The notes below the pieces were generated by a model. The model had not been told where the DNA came from, searched no databases, and saw only the letters and a list, made by a program, of their open reading frames with translations. Shown here in pieces: positions 1 to 8,280 of a DNA stretch of 64,000 bases. The stretch comes from CBDANW01 sp965197825 (lineage in GTDB: Bacteria; Acidobacteriota; Vicinamibacteria; Marinacidobacterales; DATDRI01): assembly GCA_965197825.1 (NCBI GenBank), contig CBDANW010000002.1:868001-932000 (forward strand). The letters are read 5' to 3'. Numbering within the stretch: position 1 is the stretch's first letter; the number at the start of each line of letters is the position of its first letter. Made by a program: the position numbers and the translations under genes.

Positions 1-113
1 TGCGCGTAGCGCTCGAGCAACATTTTGGTGCTACGCTCGATGCGAAGTTTAAGCCTTCCCTCCGCCGACATCATGTCCCTTAGAACGGAGGTGGCCTGTT
101 CTAGTATCGACAT
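1..113 (-). CDS. 5' end of an unidentified gene, cut by the window edge
   Basis: An ATG at 113 on the minus strand opens a frame that runs to the window edge without a stop and encodes about 37 residues beginning MSILEQATSVLRDMM. The visible part is amphipathic and helix-like, with many Glu, Arg and Leu. It starts 10 bases after the stop of the upstream alpha/beta hydrolase gene on the same strand, so the two may be co-transcribed. I do not recognise the family and too little is present to assign a function. Confidence 0.45.
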   Translation of the reverse strand, partial: MSILEQATSVLRDMMSAEGRLKLRIERSTKMLLERYA

Positions 114-122
114 GAGTCGCCT

Positions 123-1358
123 CTACAGTGTGAGGGGGGGGGGGGCGCCGCCTAAAGCGGCATCGAAGAAGTCCAGGACGCGGTTCCAGAAGATACCCGC
201 CGGCGGATAATTGTCGAAGCCGTGCTCCCCACCCGGAAGAACCCATCGTTCCGTCGGGAGTCCCGCTTCCTTTCGGACCCGAGCCATCCGCTCCGAATGA
301 TAGGGTGGCACTTCGTCGTCCGCGTCGCCGTGAATGAAGAGCACCGGGGCACGGATCTGCGCGATCGCGTCGATAGGACGGACCACCGTGAGATCGATTC
401 CGGCTCGTGCCCGAACGAACACGCCGAGTGGATATCGTAGCCACGGACTCGCGCCGCGCGATTCCAACATCTCGCCCGCCGCAGCCCAGAGATCGGAGAA
501 AGGCGCGTCGAGAACAAGAGCTGCCAGCGCTGGATCCTGGGCGGCAGCATAGATGGACGACGCCGCTCCGTTCGAGGTTCCGAAAACGACCACGGCATCG
601 GTCCTCACCGTCGGCCGCTGCCGAAGCCACTTGGTCATGCTCGCAACGTCGAGCCGCTCGTTGACGGTATAGGTCACATAGTCACCGTCACTCGCCCCTC
701 CGCCGCTCAGGTCCATCATCAGAAGGCCATAGCCTCGACGGTACCAGTGTTTGGCCGTTTCCAGTGCCTGGAAGCGGGAAGACTTGGCGCCATGAACGAA
801 GACACCGCTCCTGCCATCGCTTCCTTCTGGTGGCAGGATGAACCAGCCGCGGAGTGTAAAGCCACTGCTCGAACGAATCTCCACGTCTATGTAAGGAAGT
901 CCTAAGTCTGCGGGGTTCCTCAAGAAGGGCTCGAGAACGAGCTGAAGCTCTCGCGGTGACTCTCCCTCCCGTTCCACGGTAAGCGTCAACCGATCACCCG
1001 CAGTGTGATCCGAAAGGAAATATCCGTGGAGCTCGTCTCCATCGTGGAACGTCTTCCCGTCGACGTGCGTGATGACGTCGCCGGAACGCAGTCCCATCTC
1101 CCGTCCCATCTCCCGCGGCCGCAGCACCCGTACTCCCGGGGGCTGCTCCGAAGGCGCCATCCGGCCGAGGAACGCGAACCCTGGTACCGATCCATCCATA
1201 CGAACCGGCGCACCGGAAAAATCACGCCCCGGCACGCGGCGCTGTCCGGTGAGATAGGAGAGCGCCATGCGATCGAGGGAATAGGCACCGAACCCGAGGA
1301 TCGCGATGAAGACAACCAGGAGTAGCTTCCACGCCCATCTGCTCTTGTGGATCTTCAT
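123..1358 (-). CDS. membrane-anchored PDZ-domain alpha/beta hydrolase
   Basis: A 411-residue protein. Residues 10-28 form a hydrophobic N-terminal anchor or signal. Residues about 74-140 look like a PDZ domain (GLRSGDVITHVDGKTF). Residues about 160-405 form an alpha/beta hydrolase fold with nucleophile motif GTSNGA (Ser262), an acid candidate in HGDADDE (residues 343-349) and a His in GGEHGF (His379). This is the family layout of exported serine hydrolases or dipeptidyl-peptidase-like esterases; the substrate cannot be inferred. The last codons lie in a run of 12 G on the plus strand (134-145, Pro codons on the coding strand), so the C-terminus is prone to slippage. The start is the ATG just before the hydrophobic segment. 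Confidence 0.85.
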   Translation of the reverse strand: MKIHKSRWAWKLLLVVFIAILGFGAYSLDRMALSYLTGQRRVPGRDFSGAPVRMDGSVPGFAFLGRMAPSEQPPGVRVLRPREMGREMGLRSGDVITHVDGKTFHDGDELHGYFLSDHTAGDRLTLTVEREGESPRELQLVLEPFLRNPADLGLPYIDVEIRSSSGFTLRGWFILPPEGSDGRSGVFVHGAKSSRFQALETAKHWYRRGYGLLMMDLSGGGASDGDYVTYTVNERLDVASMTKWLRQRPTVRTDAVVVFGTSNGAASSIYAAAQDPALAALVLDAPFSDLWAAAGEMLESRGASPWLRYPLGVFVRARAGIDLTVVRPIDAIAQIRAPVLFIHGDADDEVPPYHSERMARVRKEAGLPTERWVLPGGEHGFDNYPPAGIFWNRVLDFFDAALGGAPPPLTL

Positions 1359-1587
1359 CTGTCTCCCTATCGGTTCTGTCTCCCTATCGGGGCATCATAT
1401 CCGTGAGGCGCGACCGGAGCAACGGGGCCGTCATTCGAGCCTGCCGGGAACGACTCCCCCGGTCTTCCATTGACAGCCACTGATTGGCGTCAGTAAACGG
1501 GATCTTGCTAACCAGCTAATCAGACGCCCCTTGCAAAAACAGGGGCCAATTAGCGACAATTCGAGATCGATTCGGGGCCTGAGCGGC
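1359..1587. other. intergenic stretch without a gene
   Basis: It contains a short tandem repeat (CTGTCTCCCTATCGG twice, about 1360-1393) directly upstream of the hydrolase gene, then sequence with no convincing coding potential up to the broken edge of the IS256 fragment. The repeat lies where the minus-strand hydrolase promoter or leader would be. Confidence 0.4.
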
Positions 1588-2316
1588 TTGATGCTGGATG
1601 GCCTTGAGGTGGCCGGACAGACCGTCGTCGTAACTCTCGGTATCACAATAGATGGAACGAAGGTGCCCCTGGGTATATGGCTGGGCTCGACGGAGAACTC
1701 TCGGGTGTGCACCGCGATGTTGCAGGACCTTATCGAGCGAGGCTTGCGCGTCGATGAGTCGATTCTCTGCGTAGTGGACGGAGGCAAAGGCATCCGCAAG
1801 GCACTCGTCGACGTTTTGGGGGACCTCGCGGTCATCCAAAGGTGCCAGATCCATAAACTCCGGAATCTTCGCTCGTACCTTCCCAAGTCTCGTCACGCCT
1901 ACGTGCTCCAGACGATGAAGGAAGCCTACAAGTGCAAGAGTGCCGACAAGGCGCGCAAGCGACTTCAGGCATTGGTGTCGTGGCTCGAGCGAAACGGCTA
2001 CGACGAAGCTGCCGGAAGCCTTCGTGAAGGGATGGAAGAGACACTCACGGTCGTGAAGCTCGCGCTGCCCGCCTTACTTCGCCAGTCTCTTGCCACGACG
2101 AACGCCATTGAGAATCTCAACGGAACCATTCGCAGAGTATCGAGAAACGTCAAGCGTTGGTAGAGTCCTTCCATGGTTCGCCGATGGACCGCTCTTGGCG
2201 TCGTCACCGCGCAGAAAAAGTTCCGGCGTATCAAAGGCTATCGCCATATGGGCGCTCTCGTTCACGCGCTTAGAAGCAAACAGAAATCTCTTGACAGCGA
2301 TGAGTTTGCTGCCTAA
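1588..2316 (+). pseudogene. IS256-family transposase, 3' half, with an internal amber stop
   Basis: This is the C-terminal half of an IS256-type (Mutator-like) DDE transposase: MLDGLEVAGQ holds the first catalytic Asp, VVDGGKGIRKAL the second, and TTNAIENLNG the Glu. The N-terminal half is missing. The frame is interrupted by TAG at 2161 but continues in the same frame (MVRRWTALGVVTAQKKFRR...) to TAA at 2314, so this is a nonsense substitution rather than a frameshift. About 426 bases (1588-2013) match the copy at 58131-59128 with a single visible difference (ttatcg versus ttctcg). The element's right end is at about 2374. Confidence 0.85.
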
Positions 2317-2330
2317 GAGTATTCACAGGT

Positions 2331-2374
2331 GCCGCCGCTACCCGACCAAATTCAACAGCGGCCGGGACATCCCC
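2331..2374 (-). repeat. terminal inverted repeat, right end of an IS256-family element
   Basis: Read outside to inside on the minus strand, this begins GGGGATGTCCCGG and continues through TGTTGAATTTGG and GGGTAGCGGCGGC. The same series, with small differences, forms the left end of the other copy at 58025-58067, which defines the element's terminal repeats. It abuts a truncated methyltransferase gene. Confidence 0.75.
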
Positions 2375-2799
2375 AGATCTTGGTCGGCTAGATCGATACT
2401 GTGCTTGCCCGTCGCCAAGTAGACAAGATTGGCATGAACCAGATTCCACTGGCGCTCGAGCTTTTGGCGTGCCAGCTTGTCGGAGACGAAAGCTAACGCC
2501 TGGAGGTCGATGTCAATCAAAGTTGCCTCGAGCCGTGAAGGATCGTCGATCCGATCCAAAACGTCGAACAACTCCAGCGCCGGGCCGGATGCGAGACTTG
2601 TTACCCGGCCAGGTTTGCCATGGTTTCGTTCGATCACTTGCATGATCTCATCAGCTAGCAAACCTCGACGGTTCCTCACCGCCTGAGACGCCGGCATATC
2701 AAGTATGACTCGGTCGAGTAGAGAACCGAGACGACCCGCCCCCCCCGGCTCGTTTTGGATGTGTCCCGAGGTCCGTGGAAAAAGAACGGCACCCTCCAC
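2338..2799 (-). pseudogene. SAM-dependent methyltransferase fragment truncated by an IS256 element
   Basis: The frame has class I methyltransferase features: RVTSLASGPALELFDVL as a glycine-rich SAM loop, and a following acidic strand (ATLIDIDLQALAFV). It resembles methyltransferases found with cyclic-nucleotide-binding or hydroxypalmitate methyl ester systems, but I cannot fix the subfamily. Native sequence stops at about 2375; the last residues (GMSRPLLNLVG) are read from the inverted repeat of the adjacent IS256 element. The N-terminal part also looks short and runs into the next transposase region, so both ends are probably lost. It is very unlikely to be functional. Confidence 0.6.
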
Positions 2800-2819
2800 T
2801 CCGTCATCAGAGTATCATA

Positions 2820-4487
2820 TCAGGCGGCAACCTCCGCGCGTTCGAGAACCTCGCTCAGACGTTGGTAGCCGTCGAGGCGTCGTAGTTGAATCTGGCCAGA
2901 GGCGATAAGCCCAAACAGCAAAGCGACCGCGGACTCCTCGCTGGAGAACGACGCTTGGGTTTTCGTCCGGCGTCGAAACTCGCGGTTGAGATTCTCCAGA
3001 GCATTGGTCGTTCGAATCGATTTCCACATGGCACGAGGGAATTCGTAGAAGGTCAGCAGCTGATTACCGGCCTCCTCTAGGCTTCGGACGACGGCCGGCG
3101 CGAGAGGCGTCCACTTGGCGACGAGCTCGTCATAGGCTTTGCGAGCATCGATCCCGTTCTTGGCGTAGACGATCCGGTTGTAGTCACGCCGGAGCTCACG
3201 GCGTGCGTGCGCCGGGCAATGTTCGAGCAAGTCGGCGCGCTTGTGCTCGGTACATCGCTGCAACCGGCACCCCGGCCACTTCTCCAGCGCTTTCGTCAGC
3301 CCCTTGTGGCCGTCGCTGATCACTAGCTTGGGAGCCCGGAGTCCTCGAGCCTGGAGTCCCTCCAGCACGGAGCCCCAATGCGTCGAGGCTTCGCTCACCG
3401 CCAGACGCAATGACAACAGACGTTTGTGCCCGTCTGGCGCGACCCCGAGCGCGACCAGTACGGGTACGCTGATCACACGTTTCGCCATCCGCACTTTCAG
3501 GTGGAAGCCGTCCAGGTAAACGATCGCGTAGACCTCCTCGCTGAGAGCACGGTTCTGCCATTCCTCGAAGCGCTCCTTCAGCCGGCTAACCACGCGAGAC
3601 ACCGCGCTCTTCGATAGGTGCTCCTCACCGAGCAGTGGTTTCAGCGCTTTGCGGATCCGGCGGCTATTCGCGCCCGACAAGTACGTCCCCAAGATCGCCT
3701 CGTCGACCTCACGAGTCCGGCGCGCGTACCGGGGCAACAGCTCGCTCCTGAACTCTGTCGTCTCTCCCGTTTCCTCGTCTCGCACGCGGGCTCGTGGCAC
3801 ACGGAGCTCGCGAGTTCCCACCGACGTCGTCACGCGACGGGTTTCGGCTCCGTTGCGATATCCACGGCGGTCTTCCGCACGCTCGTAGCTACCACACCCC
3901 AGCGCTTGGTTGACTTCTTCCTCAAGCACAACCTCGATCGCCTCCAGTACCCGCTTACGCAGCCGGAGTTGGACGAACTCCCGGTACTCGCTTACAGACT
4001 CCTTCGATATAGTCAATAACGCTTCGATGGCTTCGTCACTCCGTCCTAGTGCGGTCTTCACCCGACCGGTGGTGACGAGGTTGAGAGCCTTTTCGATCTC
4101 GTCTCCAGAACGCTCCAAGTGGGCCCGACCCTGCCCCAGATACACGACGGCATCTGCGTACTGCCTACGGATTCGATAAATGTCGGCGATCTGTCCGAGC
4201 CGAATCGCGAGCTCCCGATCGTCACCCCGATCCATTTCGATTTGTAGCGACTCGCGGAAACGCTGCAAAGCTATGTCGAGCTCGCCCGCAGACTGGTGTG
4301 TGAGTCCCATGTTGTCGAGCACCATGGACTCCTCGGCGCGGTTTCCGATCTCCCGCGCAAGGGCGAGGGCCTGCTCCTCGGCCGCCAGCGCTTCCTCGAT
4401 CTGGCCTCTTTGCTCGTAGATGGCTGCCAGATTCGACAGAGTTCGCGCCTGTCCTTGACGGTCATCCGCCTGGCGCCGGAAATCCAA
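2820..4487 (-). CDS. in-frame fusion of a TPR fragment with an IS256-family transposase
   Basis: A 555-residue frame. Residues 1 to about 155 are tetratricopeptide repeats (SNLAAIYEQRGQIEEALA and GRSDEAIEALL). From about residue 160 (ESVSEYREFVQLRLRKRV) it is a near full-length IS256-type transposase with all three catalytic positions visible: VYLDGFHLKV, VISDGHKGLTKAL and TTNALENLNREFRR. The transposase is a different subgroup from the other two IS256 types in the window. The TPR frame extends a little upstream of the TTG at 4487 and meets a TAG at about 4541, so the host gene has lost its start. The element seems to have landed in, or recombined into, the TPR gene so that the frame stays open. 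Expression of a fusion is possible but unproven. Confidence 0.8.
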   Translation of the reverse strand: MDFRRQADDRQGQARTLSNLAAIYEQRGQIEEALAAEEQALALAREIGNRAEESMVLDNMGLTHQSAGELDIALQRFRESLQIEMDRGDDRELAIRLGQIADIYRIRRQYADAVVYLGQGRAHLERSGDEIEKALNLVTTGRVKTALGRSDEAIEALLTISKESVSEYREFVQLRLRKRVLEAIEVVLEEEVNQALGCGSYERAEDRRGYRNGAETRRVTTSVGTRELRVPRARVRDEETGETTEFRSELLPRYARRTREVDEAILGTYLSGANSRRIRKALKPLLGEEHLSKSAVSRVVSRLKERFEEWQNRALSEEVYAIVYLDGFHLKVRMAKRVISVPVLVALGVAPDGHKRLLSLRLAVSEASTHWGSVLEGLQARGLRAPKLVISDGHKGLTKALEKWPGCRLQRCTEHKRADLLEHCPAHARRELRRDYNRIVYAKNGIDARKAYDELVAKWTPLAPAVVRSLEEAGNQLLTFYEFPRAMWKSIRTTNALENLNREFRRRTKTQASFSSEESAVALLFGLIASGQIQLRRLDGYQRLSEVLERAEVAA

Positions 4488-4552
4488 GACCAGGTTTAGG
4501 TGCTCGACGGCCTTGTCAAAGGGAATTATATACTAAAGTCACTCAGCGGCAT

Positions 4553-4786
4553 TTAGCGCCGCCGAGCGCGTGGTTTCTTGATCCGGCGGAAGTTGACCGG
4601 CTGCGTCATCGCACTCCCTAACGCACCCATTACCGAGTCTAGGTTTTCAAGGTCTACGTTCTCGTCCTTGGAGTGAAGCGAGAACTCTTCTTCCTTTTCG
4701 GCCTTCGTCGGCTGGTAGGTCGAGCGCACTAGCTCCACTGTTTTCGGCTTCCTGTGCTTTGGAGAATTATTTCTAGATCGTCTCAT
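4553..4786 (-). CDS. small basic protein downstream of the truncated methylase
   Basis: A 77-residue frame with basic ends (MRRSRNNSPKHRKPK and RRIKKPRARRR) and an acidic middle. Its ATG overlaps the stop of the methylase fragment by four bases, which is typical of translational coupling and suggests it belonged to the same restriction-modification or defence operon. Base composition is AT-richer than in core genes. I do not recognise the family. Confidence 0.5.
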   Translation of the reverse strand: MRRSRNNSPKHRKPKTVELVRSTYQPTKAEKEEEFSLHSKDENVDLENLDSVMGALGSAMTQPVNFRRIKKPRARRR

Positions 4787-5937
4787 CGCCCACTTCCGTA
4801 ATAACCTTTAACTTGTTCCAAGTAAGAAGGAACATCAATCGTGGCATATTTGAGGAATCCGCTCTTATTCCACGTTGCATTAGCGGAGTTAGATGCGTAT
4901 TCCCTGAAAATTTCCGTTTGAGTCTTGGCAACCCATTCCAGAGACACTTGATAGGTGATACCATTCTTTTTCGTCAGAACATACGCATCATCAGTCATGG
5001 TGTAGTCGCCGCACTGGAGATAATTGATATGTCCTGCCTTCCCTTTTCTCACTATGTGAATGCCCTCACCTGAGATCACGTTGATCTTCCGGTCGGCATT
5101 CTTAGGATGTTGGCAGCGGTGGATCATAATTGTTGTGTTGAGATCGGTACTTCCTGTCAACAGACGGTATCGTTTATCGCCTTCATTGAAGAGCAGCGAG
5201 TACAAATATTCCTCGGTAAGACCTGAGTTCCCACCTGAAATCTCAAACATCTCCGACACGGGGCAATTCTTTACCTGATACCGCTCATACTCATACAGGG
5301 TGACGTCTTCGTCACGCTTCCAGGTTCGCAAATAGTACTCTGGCAATAACGTCATGTACTTGTCAGAACGAACCCTATCAATTGGAATATGACAGCCCTT
5401 TCTCCTTGTAACCGTAATGCCCTTCTCATCTATCCATTCTGTCCCATCTGATTCAGAATCATCGAACTTGAGCCATCTTTCTTCTAGGATTCCTGGCATC
5501 TCTTCGCCGTCGGTTGTCACCCAACCAGAGATTTCATCGTGTATCCACCCATTGCGATTGTTTCTGAGCTTGGTCGGAAAACGCTTATCGGAATTTGCCA
5601 GTCCATCATTGTCAATGATGTACATCCAAATAGGCTGTTTCTGTTGACGTGTTGCTTTCTCGCTACGCTTAGTAAAGAAAAAAGCATAGGTCTTTTCCTT
5701 CGTATATGGTGCGAAGGCAAATTTTGGAAGCGAGAGAATCGCCGTTATGTCGCAGGTTTCTAGAAGTTCTTTGCGAAATAGCCTATATGATGGATTTTCC
5801 AACACACCATCTGGCTGTATCACGCACGCACGGCCACCGATCTTGAGCGGTTCCCTGATTCTGCAAAGGAACGCAATCTCAGTTCTGCAAGTCGATACAG
5901 CCGAGGTGTTTGCCTTGATCGTGCCAGCACCATATGG
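4783..5937 (-). pseudogene. type I-like DNA N6-methylase/specificity protein, N-terminus deleted
   Basis: The frame can be read from about 5937, where PYGAGTIKANTSAV is the second half of an NPPY adenine-methylase motif (Asn and first Pro lost), through GGRACVIQPDGVLENPSYR, typical of HsdM. It continues into a specificity-subunit-like target recognition region (VSEMFEISGGNSGLTEEYL and following) and ends at 4783. The arrangement fits a fused methylase-specificity protein, with the SAM-binding half missing. The break is flush with the ISXO2 transposase remnant, so the loss came from an IS-linked deletion. Lower GC than its surroundings suggests horizontal acquisition. Confidence 0.8.
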
Positions 5938-6299
5938 TTAGCGGTGAAGGTGCTTGCGGCTAAGGCGGTGAAACGTGCCTTTGTGAGCACGCTTCAACAT
6001 CGACCAGAAACTCTCGATCCCATTCGTGTGAACGTCGCCCTTGACGTACTCGTAGACCGAGTGCCGCACTGTTTCGTGATTCGTGAGTGTCGTGTAGGCT
6101 TTCGCGTCGTCGGTGTAGACCGGAGCCTCGACCGAAACCTTGCTGTGAATGAAGCCTTGTAGAGTCTCGGCGGTCGTGTCGTTGACGACCTTGGCCGAGA
6201 CCTTATTGGTCCGGCGATCCTTCACCCCCACGATGGCGGTTTTACCAGCAGGCCCACGGCCTGTCAACTGCTTCCTCTTGGACTTACTCATGTTCCGGC
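5938..6299 (-). pseudogene. ISXO2/IS1595-family transposase, C-terminal part
   Basis: Coding is RNMSKSKRKQLTGRGPAGKT through VYTDDAKAYTTL and GIESFWSMLKRAHKGTFHRL, the C-terminal half of an ISXO2-like DDE transposase (DD.AY and GIESFW motifs). It is cut after HRLSRKHLHR at 5938, where methylase sequence begins. Upstream it is joined in frame at about 6299 to an IS256 transposase. The missing middle lies on the plus strand at 7512-7653 and the N-terminus on the minus strand at 7922-8248; together the three pieces give a continuous ISXO2 transposase. Confidence 0.88.
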
Positions 6300-7408
6300 G
6301 GCAGTTCGTCGTCTTGAACGAACGGCCCAGCACCGCGTGCACGCCGAGTCGATGCAACGTCAGCGTCTCCTCGAGGCCTTCCTCCAGGCTGCCAGCTGCG
6401 GATTGGTTCCGCTCTTCTAACTCACCGTGGAGTTGCTCGAGCGCAGTGAGGGCCTCTTCGTACTCCGGCCTGTTGTAGGCCCACTGGAGCCGCTTGCGCC
6501 ATGACGCCTGCTCGCCCTTGGACAGGTAGCTCACTACGTTTTCACGTTTGTGCCACTGGCAGCGTTGTATCAGGGCCCGCTTACGGAATGCCTTCTTGAC
6601 TGCCGCTTGGAGACCCTTGCCGCCGTCGATGATCACCAGCAGACCCTGGGAGATATCGAGTCCCCGCTCGAGCAGTGAACGCAGGAACGGCGTCAACACC
6701 TGCCCGTTCTCCGTGTCCGTCTCCACGAAGCCCAAGAAGCGTTTTTCCCCGCAAAGCGTGATGCCCAGAGCCACGACCATCGTTGCCTCGGCGAATGTCT
6801 TCCCATCCAGAAACAGCGCCACCACATCCTCGCCGGTCAGATCCCGTTCCTGCATCTCCCGCAGCTTCGCAGCGCTCGCTTGCACGAACCCTCGGGACAC
6901 CGTTGAGCGCGACAGCCCGATGGCGCCCGGAATCGCTTCCGCTGCCGCCTCGTAGTTGCGACAAGAGATTCCGTAGAGAACTCGTTTCAGCAGAAGATCA
7001 TTCACCTCACCGCCGTGGCTCACCGCCTCGTAGCAGCGAAGCGGAATCTCTCCTCCCTCGATGCTCCGAACCCGTGGCACACGGATCGGTACCCGCTGGC
7101 CGCCAAGCCCTACCGTGCCCGGGTTGCTTCCGGGACGGCGACCGCGCTCCAGCTCGTCCTTGCGAGACTATCGCTCTCCCGCCAACGCCTTCACTCCGTC
7201 GTCGAGCAACTCGTGAACGTGCATTAGACCAAGGGGGACCAACGAACGGATCATCTCTACCTTGGCGTCCAGCGCGAGTTCCCCGTAATCCTCGTGCCTC
7301 ACCATCTCGACCTCACCCAAACGACGGGTAGTGGGGTCTTTTTAAAGACCCCACTACCAAACGACGCGACTTCTTGCGTTTATTGACCGAACGTAGCAGA
7401 CTTCCCAT
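6300..7408 (-). pseudogene. IS256-family transposase, N-terminal and central part
   Basis: This is a second IS256 subgroup. From ATG at 7408 (MGSLLRSVNKRKKSRRL), past an inserted 30-base palindrome, the frame continues MVRHEDYGELALDAKVEMI, hits TAG at 7168-7170 (in AGER*SRKDE), then runs intact through LDGKTFAEATMV (first Asp), IIDGGKGLQAAV (second Asp) and ends at FKTTNC, just before the expected Glu. The remaining C-terminus, LESVNALVEERC onward, is on the opposite strand at 7654-7879. The present frame runs on into ISXO2 sequence instead, giving an apparent 380-residue chimera that is a product of an inversion. Confidence 0.88.
7328..7357. repeat. 30-base palindrome inserted in the IS256 transposase, flanked by direct repeats
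   Basis: GTAGTGGGGTCTTT, two bases, then the exact complement AAAGACCCCACTAC. On the transposase strand the sequence CGTCGTTTGG occurs on both sides. Removing the palindrome and one repeat restores the reading frame as KKSRRLGEVEMVRHED. It therefore looks like an insertion with target duplication, as if the two terminal repeats of a tiny transposon were left abutting. Confidence 0.7.
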
Positions 7409-7487
7409 CTCGGCTTCCTTTCTTCGCGGCTTGATTTTGTTTTGTCCAACGCCATCAAACCACGGGGTTTGGAGCCGTTTCAATTCC

Positions 7488-7509
7488 CAACTAAGATTGG
7501 CACACTTTC
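7488..7509 (+). repeat. terminal inverted repeat of the second IS256 element, displaced by inversion
   Basis: CAACTAAGATTGGCACACTTTC matches imperfectly the other end of the element at 7900-7921 (CAACTAAGAATGGGCTTGACTC). Both now point the same way because the segment 6300-7653 has been inverted. It is immediately followed by GCATGAAG, one copy of the target duplication. Confidence 0.75.
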
Positions 7510-7517
7510 GCATGAAG
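7510..7517 (+). repeat. 8-base target duplication GCATGAAG, copy 1
   Basis: GCATGAAG sits directly outside the IS256 terminal repeat and inside ISXO2 coding sequence. Its partner is at 7922-7929 on the minus strand, outside the other terminal repeat. Eight bases is a usual duplication length for IS256-family insertion, and this pair proves insertion into the ISXO2 transposase gene. Confidence 0.75.
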
Positions 7518-7653
7518 CTCCACCGCGAGCTAGACGTAACCCAGAAAACTGCGTGGCATATGGCGCACCGCGTTCGCCGCGCATTAACTCAGAACGATGG
7601 GCCGCTATTCGAGGGTCCAGTCGAAGCCGACGAGAGTTATTTTGGAGGCCGCG
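7512..7653 (+). pseudogene. ISXO2/IS1595-family transposase, middle part
   Basis: It encodes MKLHRELDVTQKTAWHMAHR followed by a linker and VEADESYFGG, the conserved centre of ISXO2-like transposases, including the first catalytic Asp of ADES(Y)FGG. It is now on the plus strand, opposite the two flanking ISXO2 pieces. At about 7653 it is joined to IS256 sequence beginning LESVNAL. Confidence 0.88.
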
Positions 7654-7879
7654 CCTTGAGTCCGTCAATGCTCTCGTCGAGGAACGCTGCGCGAAGGTCG
7701 ACCACTGGAAGAACTCGAGCCAACGCCAGCGCTGGTTGGCAACGGCGCTCGTAGACATCGAACCGCGCTTGAGGAAGATGGTGGGCTACCGCCATCTTCC
7801 CAAGCTTCGCGAAGCTCTCAAGCGGGAACTGAAGATCGAGGCGAAGACATCAACCGTATCGAAGAAGAAGGTCGCTTAA
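7654..7879 (+). pseudogene. IS256-family transposase, C-terminal part
   Basis: LESVNALVEERCAKVDHWKN, then QRQRWLATALVDIEPRLRK and GYRHLPKLREAL to TAA at 7877-7879. It supplies exactly the C-terminus missing from the minus-strand IS256 fragment that ends at KTTNC; the Glu of LES is the third catalytic residue. The right terminal repeat of the element follows at 7900-7921. Confidence 0.88.
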
Positions 7880-7899
7880 ACGTGAGCCGTGGAGAGTTT

Positions 7900-7921
7900 C
7901 AACTAAGAATGGGCTTGACTC
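7900..7921 (+). repeat. terminal inverted repeat, right end of the second IS256 element
   Basis: CAACTAAGAATGGGCTTGACTC, the partner of 7488-7509; identity is strongest over CAACTAAGA and the TGG core. Confidence 0.75.
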
Positions 7922-7929
7922 CTTCATGC
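7922..7929 (-). repeat. 8-base target duplication GCATGAAG, copy 2
   Basis: On the minus strand this reads GCATGAAG, flush with the IS256 terminal repeat. Joining the sequence before it to the sequence after copy 1 restores the ISXO2 reading frame across NLKSVSSMKLHRELD. Confidence 0.75.
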
Positions 7930-8248
7930 TCGACACGCTCTTTAGGTTAGTGGCTACGAGGTAAAGCACGTAGAGCCATGTGAGACAGTCCAGGGGACTC
8001 GACTGCATGAAGGTTCCGTATTTGACGCTAAAATCCTGCCGGCATTCCCGCTCGCGGCAACGGTATGGCATCGTCTTGTGCTTCATCTTCGTGTTGACGT
8101 TAGTTGATCCGCACTCTGGGCAGCAGATCCCTTCGGGCCACCTCTGGGCGATGAACCATTTTTCAGCTTTTTTCGCATCGAAGAGCTGGTAGAACTGTCG
8201 GGTAGGAAGTCCCACCCTAAAGTGTTTTCCTGGTGCCTGGCAAGCCAT
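7922..8248 (-). pseudogene. ISXO2/IS1595-family transposase, N-terminal part with zinc ribbon
   Basis: From ATG at 8248: MACQAPGKHFRVGLPTRQF, then a zinc ribbon (CCPECGSTN, later MPYRCRERECRQDF) and YLVATNLKSVSSM, the N-terminal DNA-binding part of ISXO2-like transposases. It stops at the IS256 insertion point; the few residues read beyond it come from the IS256 end. The element's outer end lies at about 8250-8285, next to a truncated membrane-protein gene. Confidence 0.88.
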
Positions 8249-8280
8249 TGTTTATCTCCTGTTTACTTGCCTATTTTATA

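Noticed and set aside
2161..2163. Amber codons as evidence for genome-wide TAG recoding
   Set aside because: Intact housekeeping genes such as leuB end at TAG in the expected place, so TAG works as a stop; the in-frame cases are mostly in decaying genes.
7313..7513. Separate 66-residue gene on the minus strand
   Set aside because: It is the first 16 codons of the IS256 transposase plus its leader, closed by the inserted palindrome.
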